DNA of 64,000 bases from an uncultured Alphaproteobacteria bacterium (GCA_905479265.1 CAJQLX010000038.1:28978-92977); one strand, 5' to 3'. Counted from the first letter of the stretch, positions 9,061 through 18,570 are shown. The notes: generated from the sequence alone by a model not told the origin. A program made the numbers and translations.

Positions 9061-9074
9061 GTTTCACGTGAAAC
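9061..9074. promoter_or_regulatory. parS centromere site 1 (overlaps the mnmG start codon)
   Basis: GTTTCACGTGAAAC is a perfect 14-bp palindrome identical to the core of the bacterial parS consensus bound by ParB. The central GTG is the start codon of mnmG, so the site spans the ribosome-binding region and the first codons. parA and parB lie 2.8-4.4 kb downstream. The match is exact, and site identity is near certain from sequence; occupancy is inferred. Confidence 0.9.
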
Positions 9075-10996
9075 TCTATCGCCGAAATGATGTTGTACCG
9101 CAAAACCTGAGCTTCGATGTCCTCATCGTCGGCGGGGGCCATGCCGGTACGGAGGCCGCTGCTGCCGCTGCGCGTGTTGGCGCCAAGGTGGCGCTGGTCA
9201 CGCACAAATGGGCAACGGTTGGCGAAATGTCGTGTAACCCTGCGATCGGCGGTTTGGGCAAGGGCCATCTGGTTCGAGAAATCGACGCGCTTGATGGGCT
9301 AATGGGGCGCGCGATTGACCAAGCAGGTATTCAGTTTCGAATGTTAAACGCATCCAAAGGTCCAGCGGTTCGTGGTCCACGGTCCCAGGCGGATCGTCGT
9401 TTGTACCGCGAAGCCATTCAGGCGCTATTGCAGGACGAACCAACACTAACTGTGATTGAAGCGGGCGCAGACGACATAGAGCTGGACGACAGCGGCAGCA
9501 TTGTTGGACTGCTGACGGACACGGGGGTCCGGATTGGCGCAGGTGCTGTGGTTATCACCACGGGGACATTCCTGCGCGGGAAAACGTTCATCGGTGATGA
9601 GGTGTTATTCGAAGGTCGAGCGGGTGAAGCGCCATCCATCGCTTTAGCCGATACGATCGAGCGTCTGGGTTTTCGGCTGGAGCGGTTGAAGACAGGCACG
9701 CCGGCCCGGCTTGACGCGCGGACCATTGGGTGGGCTGGTTTGGATATCCAGCCGCCAGACGATGTGCTGGTTCCATTTTCGACGTTAACCGACGAGATCA
9801 CGGTACCCCAAGTGGATTGCGGAGTGACTTTCACAACGCCGGCAACCCACGCCATTATTCGCGAAAATCTCGATAAATCAGCGGTTTACTCCGGCGCCAT
9901 CGATGGTGTTGGTCCACGCTATTGCCCGTCGATCGAAGACAAAGTGGTTCGTTTTGCCGACAAATCGCGGCATCAGATTTTTTTGGAGCCAGAAGGGCTG
10001 GATGACCACACGGTTTACCCAAACGGCATTTCCACATCACTGCCGCGTTCGGTTCAGGCAGCGATGCTCAAAACCATTCCTGGCCTCGAGCGGGCAGAAA
10101 TTCTGCGGCCTGGCTATGCGGTGGAATACGATTATGTCGATGCGCGGGAACTGGATGAAACGCTGCAAACCAAGCGCGTATCAGGTCTGTATTTGGCCGG
10201 ACAAATCAATGGCACCACGGGTTACGAAGAAGCCGGGGCACAGGGCCTGGTGGCGGGGGCTAATGCAGCGCTTCAGACTGCTGGTGGGTTGGATCGACTC
10301 CGTATCGGGCGCCATGAGGGCTATATTGGCGTCATGATCGATGATTTGGTGACGCGTGGGACGACAGAACCCTATCGCATGTTCACCAGCCGAGCGGAAT
10401 TTCGGTTGCGGCTGCGCGCTGACAACGCGGACCAAAGGCTGACGCCGCTCGGTTTGGCGCTTGGTCTGGTCCGTCAAACCCGCCAAGACTCGTTTCACGT
10501 GAAACAATCCCTGATCAACGAGGCCTTCCAGCAGTTCGAAGCCGTGAACCTGAGTCCAAATGAATGGGAGCGGGCCGGTTTCCCGATCAAGCTGGATGGA
10601 CGCCGCCGAAGTGCGCTTGATATGTTGAGCATGAAAACTGTTTCACTCGACCAGCTACAGGCTGCCTTTCCCACCTTGTCTGGCTTGCGTCCAGACGTCG
10701 CCGAGCAGCTTGAAATTGCAGCTGTCTATGCTGGCTATTTAGACCGGCAGGAACGCGAAGTGGCCGCCCTCCAATCAGAAGGCGACGCACGCTTGCCTGT
10801 TGACCTCGATTACGGGGCAATCGGCTCACTTTCCAACGAAATCCGCGAAAAACTAGAGCGCGCACGCCCGGAAACACTGGGTCGAGCCTCACGGATACAG
10901 GGGATGACACCAGCGGCCTTGGGCGCTCTCCTGAAGTACGTTCGTCGCCGGGGCGAAGACCGGCAGGCACTTTCGTCTGACAAGACCGCAGCCTAA
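9068..10996 (+). CDS. mnmG: tRNA uridine 5-carboxymethylaminomethyl modification enzyme MnmG
   Basis: MnmG (GidA) is the FAD- and NADH-dependent partner of MnmE. The 642-residue protein has the FAD-binding GGGHAG at residues 22-27, the [15 protein letters not shown] motif, [11 protein letters not shown], and a C-terminal helical domain. The start is GTG, with AGAGG 8 nt upstream and no in-frame ATG nearby. Both that start and an internal FHVK stretch (about residues 476-479) are written in parS DNA. The stop overlaps the rsmG start (TAATG). Confidence 0.97.
   Translation: MKLYRRNDVVPQNLSFDVLIVGGGHAGTEAAAAAARVGAKVALVTHKWATVGEMSCNPAIGGLGKGHLVREIDALDGLMGRAIDQAGIQFRMLNASKGPAVRGPRSQADRRLYREAIQALLQDEPTLTVIEAGADDIELDDSGSIVGLLTDTGVRIGAGAVVITTGTFLRGKTFIGDEVLFEGRAGEAPSIALADTIERLGFRLERLKTGTPARLDARTIGWAGLDIQPPDDVLVPFSTLTDEITVPQVDCGVTFTTPATHAIIRENLDKSAVYSGAIDGVGPRYCPSIEDKVVRFADKSRHQIFLEPEGLDDHTVYPNGISTSLPRSVQAAMLKTIPGLERAEILRPGYAVEYDYVDARELDETLQTKRVSGLYLAGQINGTTGYEEAGAQGLVAGANAALQTAGGLDRLRIGRHEGYIGVMIDDLVTRGTTEPYRMFTSRAEFRLRLRADNADQRLTPLGLALGLVRQTRQDSFHVKQSLINEAFQQFEAVNLSPNEWERAGFPIKLDGRRRSALDMLSMKTVSLDQLQAAFPTLSGLRPDVAEQLEIAAVYAGYLDRQEREVAALQSEGDARLPVDLDYGAIGSLSNEIREKLERARPETLGRASRIQGMTPAALGALLKYVRRRGEDRQALSSDKTAA
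10492..10505. promoter_or_regulatory. parS centromere site 2 (inside mnmG)
   Basis: A second perfect copy of GTTTCACGTGAAAC lies 1.4 kb from the first, inside the mnmG coding sequence. It is read in frame as TTT CAC GTG AAA (Phe-His-Val-Lys). Two identical 14-mers this close to parAB are not expected by chance. Confidence 0.9.
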
Positions 10997-11682
10997 TGCC
11001 GCGACATTCGACGAGCCGGCCGCTGACCGTGCCATCGCCTTCAACGCTGTTTGACGAAACCAGCGCACGACTGGGGCTTGAGCCATCGCAGATCGAACAG
11101 CTCCAGCGCTATGTTGAGACTTTGGGAAAATGGCAGCCAACGCTTAACCTCATTGGGCCAAAGACATGGAGCGATGTTTGGAACCGGCATGTTGTCGATA
11201 GCCTCCAGTGCCTCGACTATGCTGATTTACCCGCAGGCGATGGGTCTGGTCACCCAGCGCCTGCACCAAAACTCGCAGACATAGGGACTGGGGCTGGCTT
11301 TCCGGGTGTCGTGATCGCAATCACCACTGGCTTGCCGGTCACGCTGGTGGAGTCGGACCATCGCAAAGCCGCGTTCTTGCTGGCCGTGAAGTCGTCAACG
11401 GGTGCGCCTTTGACGATTGTTACCAAGCGGGTCGAAAGCCTGCCGGCTCAACCGCTGGACGTTCTGTTTGCCCGCGCTTTTGCGCCCCTGCCGCGCCTGC
11501 TCGAGTGGTGTGCGCCGCTGATTGGCACGTCGACAACCTTGGTTTTGCACAAAGGCCGGACCGCACCCGAAGAAATCCAGGCGGCACAAGAGTCACACGA
11601 CTTTGAAAGCGAAAGTTTTCCCTCGGTTATCGACAGCGACTCCGTGATTCTGCGCTTGCGCAACGTCCGCTCCACGCGCTAG
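10996..11682 (+). CDS. rsmG: 16S rRNA (guanine527-N7)-methyltransferase RsmG
   Basis: RsmG (GidB) methylates G527 of 16S rRNA using SAM. The 228-residue protein has the family signatures LNLIGP, WNRHVVDSLQ and the SAM-binding loop LADIGTGAGFPG near residue 92. It overlaps mnmG by one base and lies 156 bp before parA. The frame contains RAFAPLPRLLEWC, matching the conserved RA-rich segment. Length and motifs are normal. Confidence 0.96.
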   Translation: MPRHSTSRPLTVPSPSTLFDETSARLGLEPSQIEQLQRYVETLGKWQPTLNLIGPKTWSDVWNRHVVDSLQCLDYADLPAGDGSGHPAPAPKLADIGTGAGFPGVVIAITTGLPVTLVESDHRKAAFLLAVKSSTGAPLTIVTKRVESLPAQPLDVLFARAFAPLPRLLEWCAPLIGTSTTLVLHKGRTAPEEIQAAQESHDFESESFPSVIDSDSVILRLRNVRSTR

Positions 11683-11838
11683 GTCGTAAGCCAACGAAGG
11701 TTGCGCTCAACCCAGCAGGTTTTGCCGCCTTGGGCTCGTGATCCACACGCTGAACAAGCAAAACGCGCGTGTTTAGGCGCAAAAAACACCGTTTACGGCC
11801 TTAACCAAAACAGCCGATTGCAATAGGAAACAACGTCC

Positions 11839-12612
11839 GTGTCAGAACCGGTAATTCTCGCCATTGCCAATCAAAAAGGTGGCGTCGGTAAAACCACCAC
11901 TGCCGTAAACCTGGGCGCGGCTTTGGCCCGCAAGGGCAAAAAGACCCTGATCATTGACTCTGATCCACAAGGGAACGCGTCCACGGGACTTGGGATCGCC
12001 GCCGATGAGCGCGAGGCCAACCTCTATGCTGTTTTGGCGGGAACGACTGAGGCGTCGGCTGCCATCCGGCCCACATCTCAAGCAGATTTGTATATTTTAC
12101 CCGCAAATCAGGATCTTGCGGCCATGGAAATTGAGCTGGTTGACGCCGAAGCTCGTCAATTCAGTTTCCGTGACCGTCTGAAGGACGCAGCGCAAGATTT
12201 TGACGTGGTGTTGATCGATTGCCCGCCGGCTTTGGGGTTGCTGACGCTGAATGGTCTGGCGTGGGCGGACCGCGTATTGGTGCCGTTGCAGGCTGAGTTT
12301 TTTGCGCTTGAAGGGCTGGCGTTCCTGCTACGCACGTTGGACCGTGTTAAGCGCGGTTCCAACGCGTCACTCCAGCTGCTGGGGGTGGTGCTGACCATGT
12401 ATGATGGCCGAAACCGGCTGGCGCAGCAGGTTGAAAGCGACGTGCGCACCCATTTGCGGGGACGTGTGTTCAAGACCAAAATTCCACGCAACGTCCGCCT
12501 GTCTGAAGCCCCGTCACACGCGCAGCCCATTTTTGATTATGATGAACGCTCATCCGGCGCACTGGCCTATGCCGCGCTGTCGGATGAAATCGCAACCAGT
12601 TTGGGCCTGTAG
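11839..12612 (+). CDS. parA: Chromosome partitioning ATPase ParA
   Basis: ParA is the Walker-type ATPase that moves ParB-bound origins through the cell. The 257 residues include the deviant Walker A KGGVGKTT (13-20), IIDSDPQGNASTGLG and the Walker B-like VLIDCPPALG. The start is GTG, with AGGAA about 9 nt upstream. It is 29 bp from parB and forms an operon with it. The two parS sites upstream and the candidate origin to the left complete the segregation system. Confidence 0.97.
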   Translation: MSEPVILAIANQKGGVGKTTTAVNLGAALARKGKKTLIIDSDPQGNASTGLGIAADEREANLYAVLAGTTEASAAIRPTSQADLYILPANQDLAAMEIELVDAEARQFSFRDRLKDAAQDFDVVLIDCPPALGLLTLNGLAWADRVLVPLQAEFFALEGLAFLLRTLDRVKRGSNASLQLLGVVLTMYDGRNRLAQQVESDVRTHLRGRVFKTKIPRNVRLSEAPSHAQPIFDYDERSSGALAYAALSDEIATSLGL

Positions 12613-12641
12613 GTCTTGCAGACAACCGAAGGAAATCAGTG

Positions 12642-13508
12642 ATGGCGCAGAAAGGGTTGGGCCGCGGTCTGAGCGCGCTTTTTGACGATGACAATGCCGA
12701 CGCTGTATCGGGGACAACGCCTCAACTGGTGCCGATCAGCGATCTATCCCCCAGCCCCTTTCAGCCACGACAGGTGTTTGACGCCGAGCGACTGCGCGAA
12801 TTGGCGGATTCGATCAAATCCCAAGGCATCATCCAGCCGCTGCTGGTTCGGGACGCCAGCGATGGGGTAAAAACGCGGTTCGAAATCATTGCGGGCGAAC
12901 GACGATGGCGCGCCGCGCAAAGTGCAATGCTGCACGAAGTGCCTGTGATTGTGCGTCCAATGGCCGATATGGATGCAGCTGAAGTTGCGCTGTTAGAGAA
13001 CATTCAGCGCGAAGACCTCAGCGTTTTTGAAGAGGCTGAAGGGTACAGGCGCCTGATCACCCAATTCGGTTACACCCAAACCGACGTTGCCGATCGCGTG
13101 GGTAAAAGCCGGGCCCATGTCGCCAACGCCCTGAGATTGCTGGTCATGCCCGAGGCCTTGCGGCGCATGGTTGAGGAAGGGCAGCTTAGCGCTGGTCATG
13201 CGCGCGCGCTGTTGTCGGTCGAAAACCCACTGCCGCTGGCCCACAAAGCGGTTGCTGGCGGTTGGTCGGTGCGGCAGCTCGAGCAGGCCGTGCGGGATCT
13301 AGCGAAAGCAACCCAGTCGCCTGCGGCCGCAACGTTGAGCCCGGATGGCCGTGATAAGGATCCCGATCTGCGCGAAGCTGAAGAAGCAGCGACCAATGCG
13401 CTTGGATTGGCAGTACAGATACAAGGCTCGGGGACCAAGGGGCAAGTCCGGGTATCCTATGCCTCGCTTGAGCAGCTTGAGTTGATTCTAGCGAAGTTGG
13501 CCGAATAG
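12642..13508 (+). CDS. parB: Chromosome partitioning protein ParB (CTPase)
   Basis: ParB binds parS and spreads as a CTP-dependent clamp. The 288 residues begin with the conserved QKGLGRGLSALF motif that contacts ParA. Then follow the N-terminal CTP-binding domain with GERRWRA, LLENIQREDLS, the helix-turn-helix region DVADRVGKSRAHVAN, and a C-terminal dimerisation domain. AAGGAA precedes the ATG at 12642; a GTG one codon earlier was not used. A CTGGG/CCCAG hairpin (13512-13529) lies between its stop and the convergent EAL gene. Confidence 0.97.
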   Translation: MAQKGLGRGLSALFDDDNADAVSGTTPQLVPISDLSPSPFQPRQVFDAERLRELADSIKSQGIIQPLLVRDASDGVKTRFEIIAGERRWRAAQSAMLHEVPVIVRPMADMDAAEVALLENIQREDLSVFEEAEGYRRLITQFGYTQTDVADRVGKSRAHVANALRLLVMPEALRRMVEEGQLSAGHARALLSVENPLPLAHKAVAGGWSVRQLEQAVRDLAKATQSPAAATLSPDGRDKDPDLREAEEAATNALGLAVQIQGSGTKGQVRVSYASLEQLELILAKLAE

Positions 13509-13551
13509 ACCCTGGGTTCCAAACCCCAGAACAAAGCAGGTTTGGACCGGA

Positions 13552-14700
13552 TTATACCACGCCAGAGAAAAAGCCCTGCACATGGCTTGCCCCGCACGCC
13601 TCTGCAAAGTCCCGTTCTTTGGCCGATTCTACGCCTTCGATGACACAGCTTTTACCCTGCCTCCGCGCGAAGCTCGTCACCAGCTTTAGCGCACCGAATT
13701 GGTCCGCATCGGCGTAGCACCGACGAAGCAACGATCGATCAACCTTCAGCCCCGTCACGCTGGGGATGAAGGTTTCGTTGAAACTGGTCAGTCCAGCGCC
13801 AAAATCATCCAGCCACCATCCCAACCCAAGCCCAGCCAAAGGCGCCAACGCAGCCTTAAGGGGTTTGTGGGCGGCTCGGATGGGCCATTCTGTCACTTCG
13901 AAGACGGCCCGGGCGATCGCACTGGGGTGACGGTCAACCAAATCCTTGAGCAACACGGGCCACTCAGGATCGTGCAAAGTCGTTCGACAAACATTGATAC
14001 TGAGCCGCAATGTCGGTTCAGCCACCAACCGCTGAACCGACCGAAGCAACATCGCCCGATCCAGTTCGGCGAGGGCGGCGTCAGGCTCCTGCCCCGTGAG
14101 AACCTGTGCCGCGCGCAGGGTCGTGCCGCGTTCGTCCTTAAACCGAGCCAGCGTTTCGTGGCGTGAGGGGTCGTCTTTACCGCTGGCAAAAATGCCGTGG
14201 TCGACCGAGCTCAGTCGCGCTTGCTGCAGAACATCCAACAAGGCCGGCTTGGTTTCCGTTTGCTGCGAAGCGACTCCTAGCCCTTCAGCACCTACCGCGC
14301 TGACGCGCAGCAACCCGGCGTACGGGTCAACACGGGCTGTAGCGAGCATTTGACTCAGAAGGTGGCGAAGCACGTCTGCGTCCATATGTTCGGTGAGGAT
14401 GTAGTGTGTGACCGCATGGCCCTCGCCAGATCCATGGCGTTGACCGCCGGTCCGTTCCAGCGCGGATATCGACGCGGCCAAGCTCTGCTCAAACAGGGGC
14501 GGTGTCAGGCCTGTGATCGCCAAATCAAAGCCCTCAATTCGGGCGATGGCCGACGATGGGAGATTCTGGCCTAGCTCGATGCGCCAGCCCCGTGTCGCGT
14601 GGCCCAGTAACAGTTGGGCGCGTTGGATCGCAACCAAAGCGGCTTGGATGGTCGATGGTTGCACCGCCAGAGTTTCGAGGGAAAGAACGTCAGCTGTCAT
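13552..14700 (-). CDS. EAL-domain protein, likely c-di-GMP phosphodiesterase
   Basis: The C-terminal half (about residues 150-382) is an EAL domain, the fold that hydrolyses c-di-GMP. The signature reads ETL instead of EAL, but the other expected residues are present: SINVC (Asn), FEVTEW (Glu), WLDDFGAG (two Asp), LKVDRSL (Lys, Asp), IEGVES (Glu) and VQGFF (Gln). The protein could therefore be active. The N-terminal ~150 residues are unfamiliar and may be a worn GGDEF-like or sensory domain; no membrane segment is visible. The ATG at 14700 is chosen over a longer open frame. It is convergent with parB and divergent from chvI. Confidence 0.82.
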   Translation of the reverse strand: MTADVLSLETLAVQPSTIQAALVAIQRAQLLLGHATRGWRIELGQNLPSSAIARIEGFDLAITGLTPPLFEQSLAASISALERTGGQRHGSGEGHAVTHYILTEHMDADVLRHLLSQMLATARVDPYAGLLRVSAVGAEGLGVASQQTETKPALLDVLQQARLSSVDHGIFASGKDDPSRHETLARFKDERGTTLRAAQVLTGQEPDAALAELDRAMLLRSVQRLVAEPTLRLSINVCRTTLHDPEWPVLLKDLVDRHPSAIARAVFEVTEWPIRAAHKPLKAALAPLAGLGLGWWLDDFGAGLTSFNETFIPSVTGLKVDRSLLRRCYADADQFGALKLVTSFARRQGKSCVIEGVESAKERDFAEACGASHVQGFFSGVV

Positions 14701-14798
14701 TTGCGCGCTTTTACATCGGGACTTGCAAAAAGTCAGGGCAAACCGCTTAGAGGACGACCGACTGACTGCTGATATAGATATAATTCGCTTAAAAATCA

Positions 14799-14812
14799 AG
14801 ATACCAGTATCT
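14799..14812. promoter_or_regulatory. Palindrome in the divergent EAL/chvI intergenic region
   Basis: AGATAC-CA-GTATCT is a perfect 6+6 bp inverted repeat in an AT-rich part of the 295-bp gap between the EAL gene and chvI. Its size suits a dimeric regulator operator. I do not recognise the regulator, and no other copy stood out nearby. Confidence 0.3.
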
Positions 14813-14995
14813 ATTTGTCACATGGGAGAAAACAACTGTGAAGGCGTGCGAAAACCACGAAATTCGCTGGTGCCTGCCTTACTTTGTTCAGCTTTTCGAC
14901 ACGACGTACCTTATTCTCGCCGCAAGAATGTTGCCAATAGAGCACACTTAGGCATCATAGACCTAATGAACAAAACCACGCTCGCGGAGATAACC

Positions 14996-15709
14996 GTGCA
15001 ACAGACCATCGCTCTCGTAGATGACGATCGTAACATTCTGACCTCTGTTTCCATGGCTCTCGAAGCCGAGGGATTTCGGACGCGAACTTTCTCTGATGGG
15101 TCTGACGCCCTGAAAAGTTTGACGGTACAGCCTGCAGACTTGGTGATCCTTGATATCAAGATGCCGCGCATGGATGGCATGGAGCTGCTCAGTCGGTTGC
15201 GGACGCAAAGCCAAGTCCCTGTGATCTTCCTCACGTCCAAAGATGATGAGGTCGATGAAGTTCTTGGTCTGCGCATGGGCGCGGATGATTACATCAAGAA
15301 GCCCTTTTCCCAGCGTTTGTTGGTCGAGCGTATCCGCGCTCTGCTCCGCCGAGACGAAATGGCGGTCGCCACCCCGGAGCGGGAAGTGGGCAATGACGTT
15401 CTGACCCGCGGGGAGCTTCGGCTGGACCCAGTCAAGCACCAGTGCCTGTGGAAGACGGATGACATTACGTTGACGGTGACGGAATTCCTCATCCTCAAGT
15501 CGCTGGTTCAGCGCCCGGGCCACGTTAAAACCCGCGATCAACTCATGGACGCCGCCTATGGCGAGCACATCTATGTTGATGACCGGACGATTGATTCGCA
15601 CATCAAGCGATTGCGGAAAAAGTTCAAAGTGGTCGATGAGAACTTCAATCAAATCGAGACGCTGTACGGTGTCGGCTATCGCTACAAAGACACCGGCGTC
15701 GTCGCCTAA
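14996..15709 (+). CDS. chvI: Response regulator ChvI
   Basis: ChvI is the OmpR-type response regulator of the ChvG-ChvI (ExoS-ChvI) envelope and acid-stress system. With the GTG start at 14996 the 237-residue protein begins [17 protein letters not shown], matching the family N-terminus, and a GGAG lies just upstream. An ATG ten codons earlier (14966) is a possible alternative. The receiver domain has the phosphoacceptor D53 in [11 protein letters not shown] and K in YIKKPF. The C-terminal winged helix ends with [12 protein letters not shown]. chvG follows after 119 bp. Confidence 0.94.
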   Translation: MQQTIALVDDDRNILTSVSMALEAEGFRTRTFSDGSDALKSLTVQPADLVILDIKMPRMDGMELLSRLRTQSQVPVIFLTSKDDEVDEVLGLRMGADDYIKKPFSQRLLVERIRALLRRDEMAVATPEREVGNDVLTRGELRLDPVKHQCLWKTDDITLTVTEFLILKSLVQRPGHVKTRDQLMDAAYGEHIYVDDRTIDSHIKRLRKKFKVVDENFNQIETLYGVGYRYKDTGVVA

Positions 15710-15732
15710 ACCGCCAAAAGACACGACAAAAA

Positions 15733-15749
15733 GACCCCGCCGAGGGGTC
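15733..15749. other. Hairpin between chvI and chvG
   Basis: GACCCC-GCCGA-GGGGTC forms a 6-bp stem with a five-base loop. A run of five A precedes it on the plus strand, so on the minus strand it reads as a hairpin followed by five T, the form of an intrinsic terminator. No minus-strand gene is visible to use it. On the plus strand it may act as an mRNA processing or attenuation element. Confidence 0.4.
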
Positions 15750-15828
15750 GAGGATTCATGAGGTCTGTGCAAGCTGTCGTCTTGGTCCTATTTTAGCGGC
15801 TTCAATGTCTGCAAGATTGGCCTGATCG

Positions 15829-17523
15829 TTGACCACTGTACCGCAGGATAAGCCCATCAAGAAAACCCGCCGCTCACGATCCTTCGTCGAGCGCTGGGCG
15901 TCTATTGTCTTGGGTCGAAGGATTCGCTGGCGCCCTCGCGGCCCCGGTTCGCGGTCCTTGGTTGGGCGCATTCTGGCGATCAACATGATTACCTTGCTGA
16001 TCCCTGTCATCGGATTCCTGTACACCGACCGTTACCGTCAATTCCTGATCGACGGCGAGCTTGAAGCGCTGCGATCGGAAGGGCGGATTATTGCTGTTGC
16101 CTTGGGCTCGGCGGCGGTCACTGGCGAGGGCTCTGACAAACGGCTTGATAAAGACCGGAGCGCGCTGTTTTTGCGCTTGCTCACGATTGAAAGCCCTTCC
16201 CGCGCGCGATTGTTCGCACTCAATGGCGATTTGTTGGCCGACTCACGCGTGCTGAGAGGCGGCATGGTGCCCATTTATTCGCAGTCCTTGGGTGAACCGA
16301 GTCTGATGGAGATTCTCTCGCCCCGCGCCATCTGGCGCGCTGTGCGCCGCGGGGGGCGTCAGTTCCCGCGCTATATCGAAACCATGCCACAGCGCGCCGA
16401 CCACTACCCCGAAGCAGCAGACGCGCTTTTTGGCAAATTCGCCAACGGTGTCCGAGCCGCCGACGGCAACGCGCTTGTCTTGTCAGCGGCGGTGCCTGTC
16501 CAAGAATATCGGCGCGTGCTTGGTGGCCTGATGATCTCACGCGAAACAACGATTGTGGACGAGCGAATAGCCTCGATGCAGACGTTGATCCTTACGCTGT
16601 TCTTTATCGCACTGGTGATTACCGTCCTGCTGTCGATCTACTTGGCCCACACAATCGCCCAGCCGGTGCGGCAGTTGGCCAAGTCTGCGGACTTGGTGCG
16701 CCGGCAAAAGGACCGCCGCCATGCAATCCCAGATTTGTCGGAACGTGGCGATGAGATCGGTGACTTGTCGCTGTCACTGCGCGATATGACCGAAAGCCTG
16801 TGGGACCGGATCGACTCGATGGAAAGCTTCGCCGCTGACGTGGCGCACGAGCTGAAAAACCCACTGACCTCGCTGCGTTCGGCTTTCGAGACGCTTTCAA
16901 TGGTTAAAGACCCCAAGCAGCAAGCCGTTTTGTTCGATATCCTCACCCACGATGTGGACCGCATGGACCGGCTTATCACGGATATTTCGGACAGTTCGCG
17001 CTTGGATGCCGAGCTGGCGCGGTCGCACTGGGAAGAAATGGACCTCTATGCTCTGGCGCAAGATGTGGTCTCGCTTCAACACCAAATGGTTGAAAGCGAC
17101 GTCGAGATCATCTTGGAGCCTGCGCAATTCCGTAAGCCCGGTTTTTACATTCTCGGCGCAGAATTGCGATTGGGTCAGGTGCTGGTCAACGTGATTACCA
17201 ACGCACAGACGTTCTCCCCCCCAAAGGGTAAAATCTGGGTCCGCCTGGTGCGCGACCGGGGGGATATTTTGCTGTCTGTTGAAGATCAGGGGATCGGCTT
17301 CCCGGCGGACAAGCTGAACAAAGTCTTTGATCGCTTCTACACCGACCGGCCCGAGCAGGATGGGTTTGGTAAGCATTCCGGCTTGGGCTTGTCCATTTCC
17401 AAACAGATCATCACCGCCCACGGCGGGAAAATCTGGGCGGAGAATGCGGATCGAAATGGTGAGATTTCCGGGGGTCGCGTGGTGATTCGTTTGCCGGAAA
17501 TGCCAGAGGATTTCCAAATCTGA
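15829..17523 (+). CDS. chvG: Sensor histidine kinase ChvG
   Basis: This 564-residue membrane kinase is the partner of ChvI. An Arg-rich cytoplasmic N-terminus precedes a transmembrane segment (about residues 45-65). A periplasmic sensor region and a second segment (about 245-268) follow, then a HAMP domain and the kinase core. The H box is DVAHELKNPLTSL with His340; the ATP-binding domain has VEDQGIGF and HSGLGLSISKQI. The start is uncertain: TTG at 15829 is the first possible codon after an in-frame stop and has no clear ribosome-binding site. It overlaps rapZ in a TGATG junction. Confidence 0.93.
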   Translation: MTTVPQDKPIKKTRRSRSFVERWASIVLGRRIRWRPRGPGSRSLVGRILAINMITLLIPVIGFLYTDRYRQFLIDGELEALRSEGRIIAVALGSAAVTGEGSDKRLDKDRSALFLRLLTIESPSRARLFALNGDLLADSRVLRGGMVPIYSQSLGEPSLMEILSPRAIWRAVRRGGRQFPRYIETMPQRADHYPEAADALFGKFANGVRAADGNALVLSAAVPVQEYRRVLGGLMISRETTIVDERIASMQTLILTLFFIALVITVLLSIYLAHTIAQPVRQLAKSADLVRRQKDRRHAIPDLSERGDEIGDLSLSLRDMTESLWDRIDSMESFAADVAHELKNPLTSLRSAFETLSMVKDPKQQAVLFDILTHDVDRMDRLITDISDSSRLDAELARSHWEEMDLYALAQDVVSLQHQMVESDVEIILEPAQFRKPGFYILGAELRLGQVLVNVITNAQTFSPPKGKIWVRLVRDRGDILLSVEDQGIGFPADKLNKVFDRFYTDRPEQDGFGKHSGLGLSISKQIITAHGGKIWAENADRNGEISGGRVVIRLPEMPEDFQI

Positions 17524-18347
17524 TGGCAAAGCGCGTTTTCATCATTTCCGGCTTATCCGGCGCAGGGCGAACCACGGCTTTGGGTATTCTCTCTGATATG
17601 GGTTTTGTTGCCAGCGACTCCGTGCCCGTTGCGCTGTGGTCTGCGTTCGTGCGCGAGAGTAAGGCAGACGATATAGCGTTGGGTTGGCCGCTGACGCAGG
17701 ACCAAGACCCAGTCTTGCCCGATTGGCCAGCGGACGTGCGGGTGCATCACATCTTCCTCAGCGCCGATCCTGAGACGCTGCGACGCCGCTACAACGAATC
17801 CCGGCGTGTCCACCCATTTGATCGCGGACAAGGCCTGCTGGACGCCTTAGAGGCTGAGCAAGCAGCATCGCTGCCGCGTCGGCGTCTGGCGGATGAGGTT
17901 ATGGACACAACGGGCGTAAAGCTCACCGATCTGAGCGCTGCGATTTCCGCGCTTGCCGGCCCACAAACCGATCACCTTCAGATTCGCGCGCAGTCGTTTT
18001 CCTATCGGTCAGGCTTACCCCTGGACGCTGATATGGTGTTCGACGTGCGTTGGCTGCGAAACCCACACTACGATCTGGATCTGCGGCCCCGGACGGGTAA
18101 GGACAGGGCCGTTGCCGACTACATTCGGGCCGATGACGCGTTTGAGGACTTTCAGACCCATTTGCGCGGTTTATTGAGTGTCACTGCGGCGCGGCAGCAG
18201 CAGGAGGGCAAGGCCTACTTCACGGTGGCCTTTGGCTGCACCGGCGGCAAGCATCGCTCGGTATTTTTCGCCGAACAGGCGGGAGAATGGCTGCGGGCGA
18301 TGGGCTATGCCGTCAGCGTCGTGCATCGGGACACCGGACGGTACTGA
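17523..18347 (+). CDS. rapZ: RapZ-family nucleotide-binding protein
   Basis: This 274-residue protein matches RapZ (YhbJ/YvcJ), which in E. coli guides RNase E to the sRNA GlmZ and controls glucosamine-6-phosphate supply. The C-terminal half has the family motifs LDLRPRTGKD and FGCTGGKHRSV. The N-terminal P-loop reads GLSGAGRTTAL, with Arg in place of the Walker lysine, and the usual DNLP segment reads DSVP, so ATP binding may be altered. It is translationally coupled to chvG. In many alphaproteobacteria hprK sits between chvG and rapZ, with PTS genes after; none are present here. Confidence 0.92.
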   Translation: MAKRVFIISGLSGAGRTTALGILSDMGFVASDSVPVALWSAFVRESKADDIALGWPLTQDQDPVLPDWPADVRVHHIFLSADPETLRRRYNESRRVHPFDRGQGLLDALEAEQAASLPRRRLADEVMDTTGVKLTDLSAAISALAGPQTDHLQIRAQSFSYRSGLPLDADMVFDVRWLRNPHYDLDLRPRTGKDRAVADYIRADDAFEDFQTHLRGLLSVTAARQQQEGKAYFTVAFGCTGGKHRSVFFAEQAGEWLRAMGYAVSVVHRDTGRY

Positions 18348-18570
18348 GTGACTCCAGCACCTTGTGGTTTGGTTGGGAGTCGGATCCGCCTTTGACCCGG
18401 CACCATAATGCGCCTCGGTCGAATAGGGCGGCGAAGAATACTGGAAACTCAGGGCGAGTTGCGCGACCTTCGCAACCCTGCAAAGCCCGTGCAGAGCGCC
18501 AGAGAGCAAAATCGAAAATAAGCGCTTGATCTATGTGGGGGACGGGGATAAACACCGCTCCATCCCCGGC

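Noticed and set aside
18348..18570. Small RNA gene between rapZ and tRNA-Gly
   Set aside because: A GTTGCG/CGCAAC stem is possible around 18458-18478, but there is no T-run terminator or recognisable promoter to define an sRNA.
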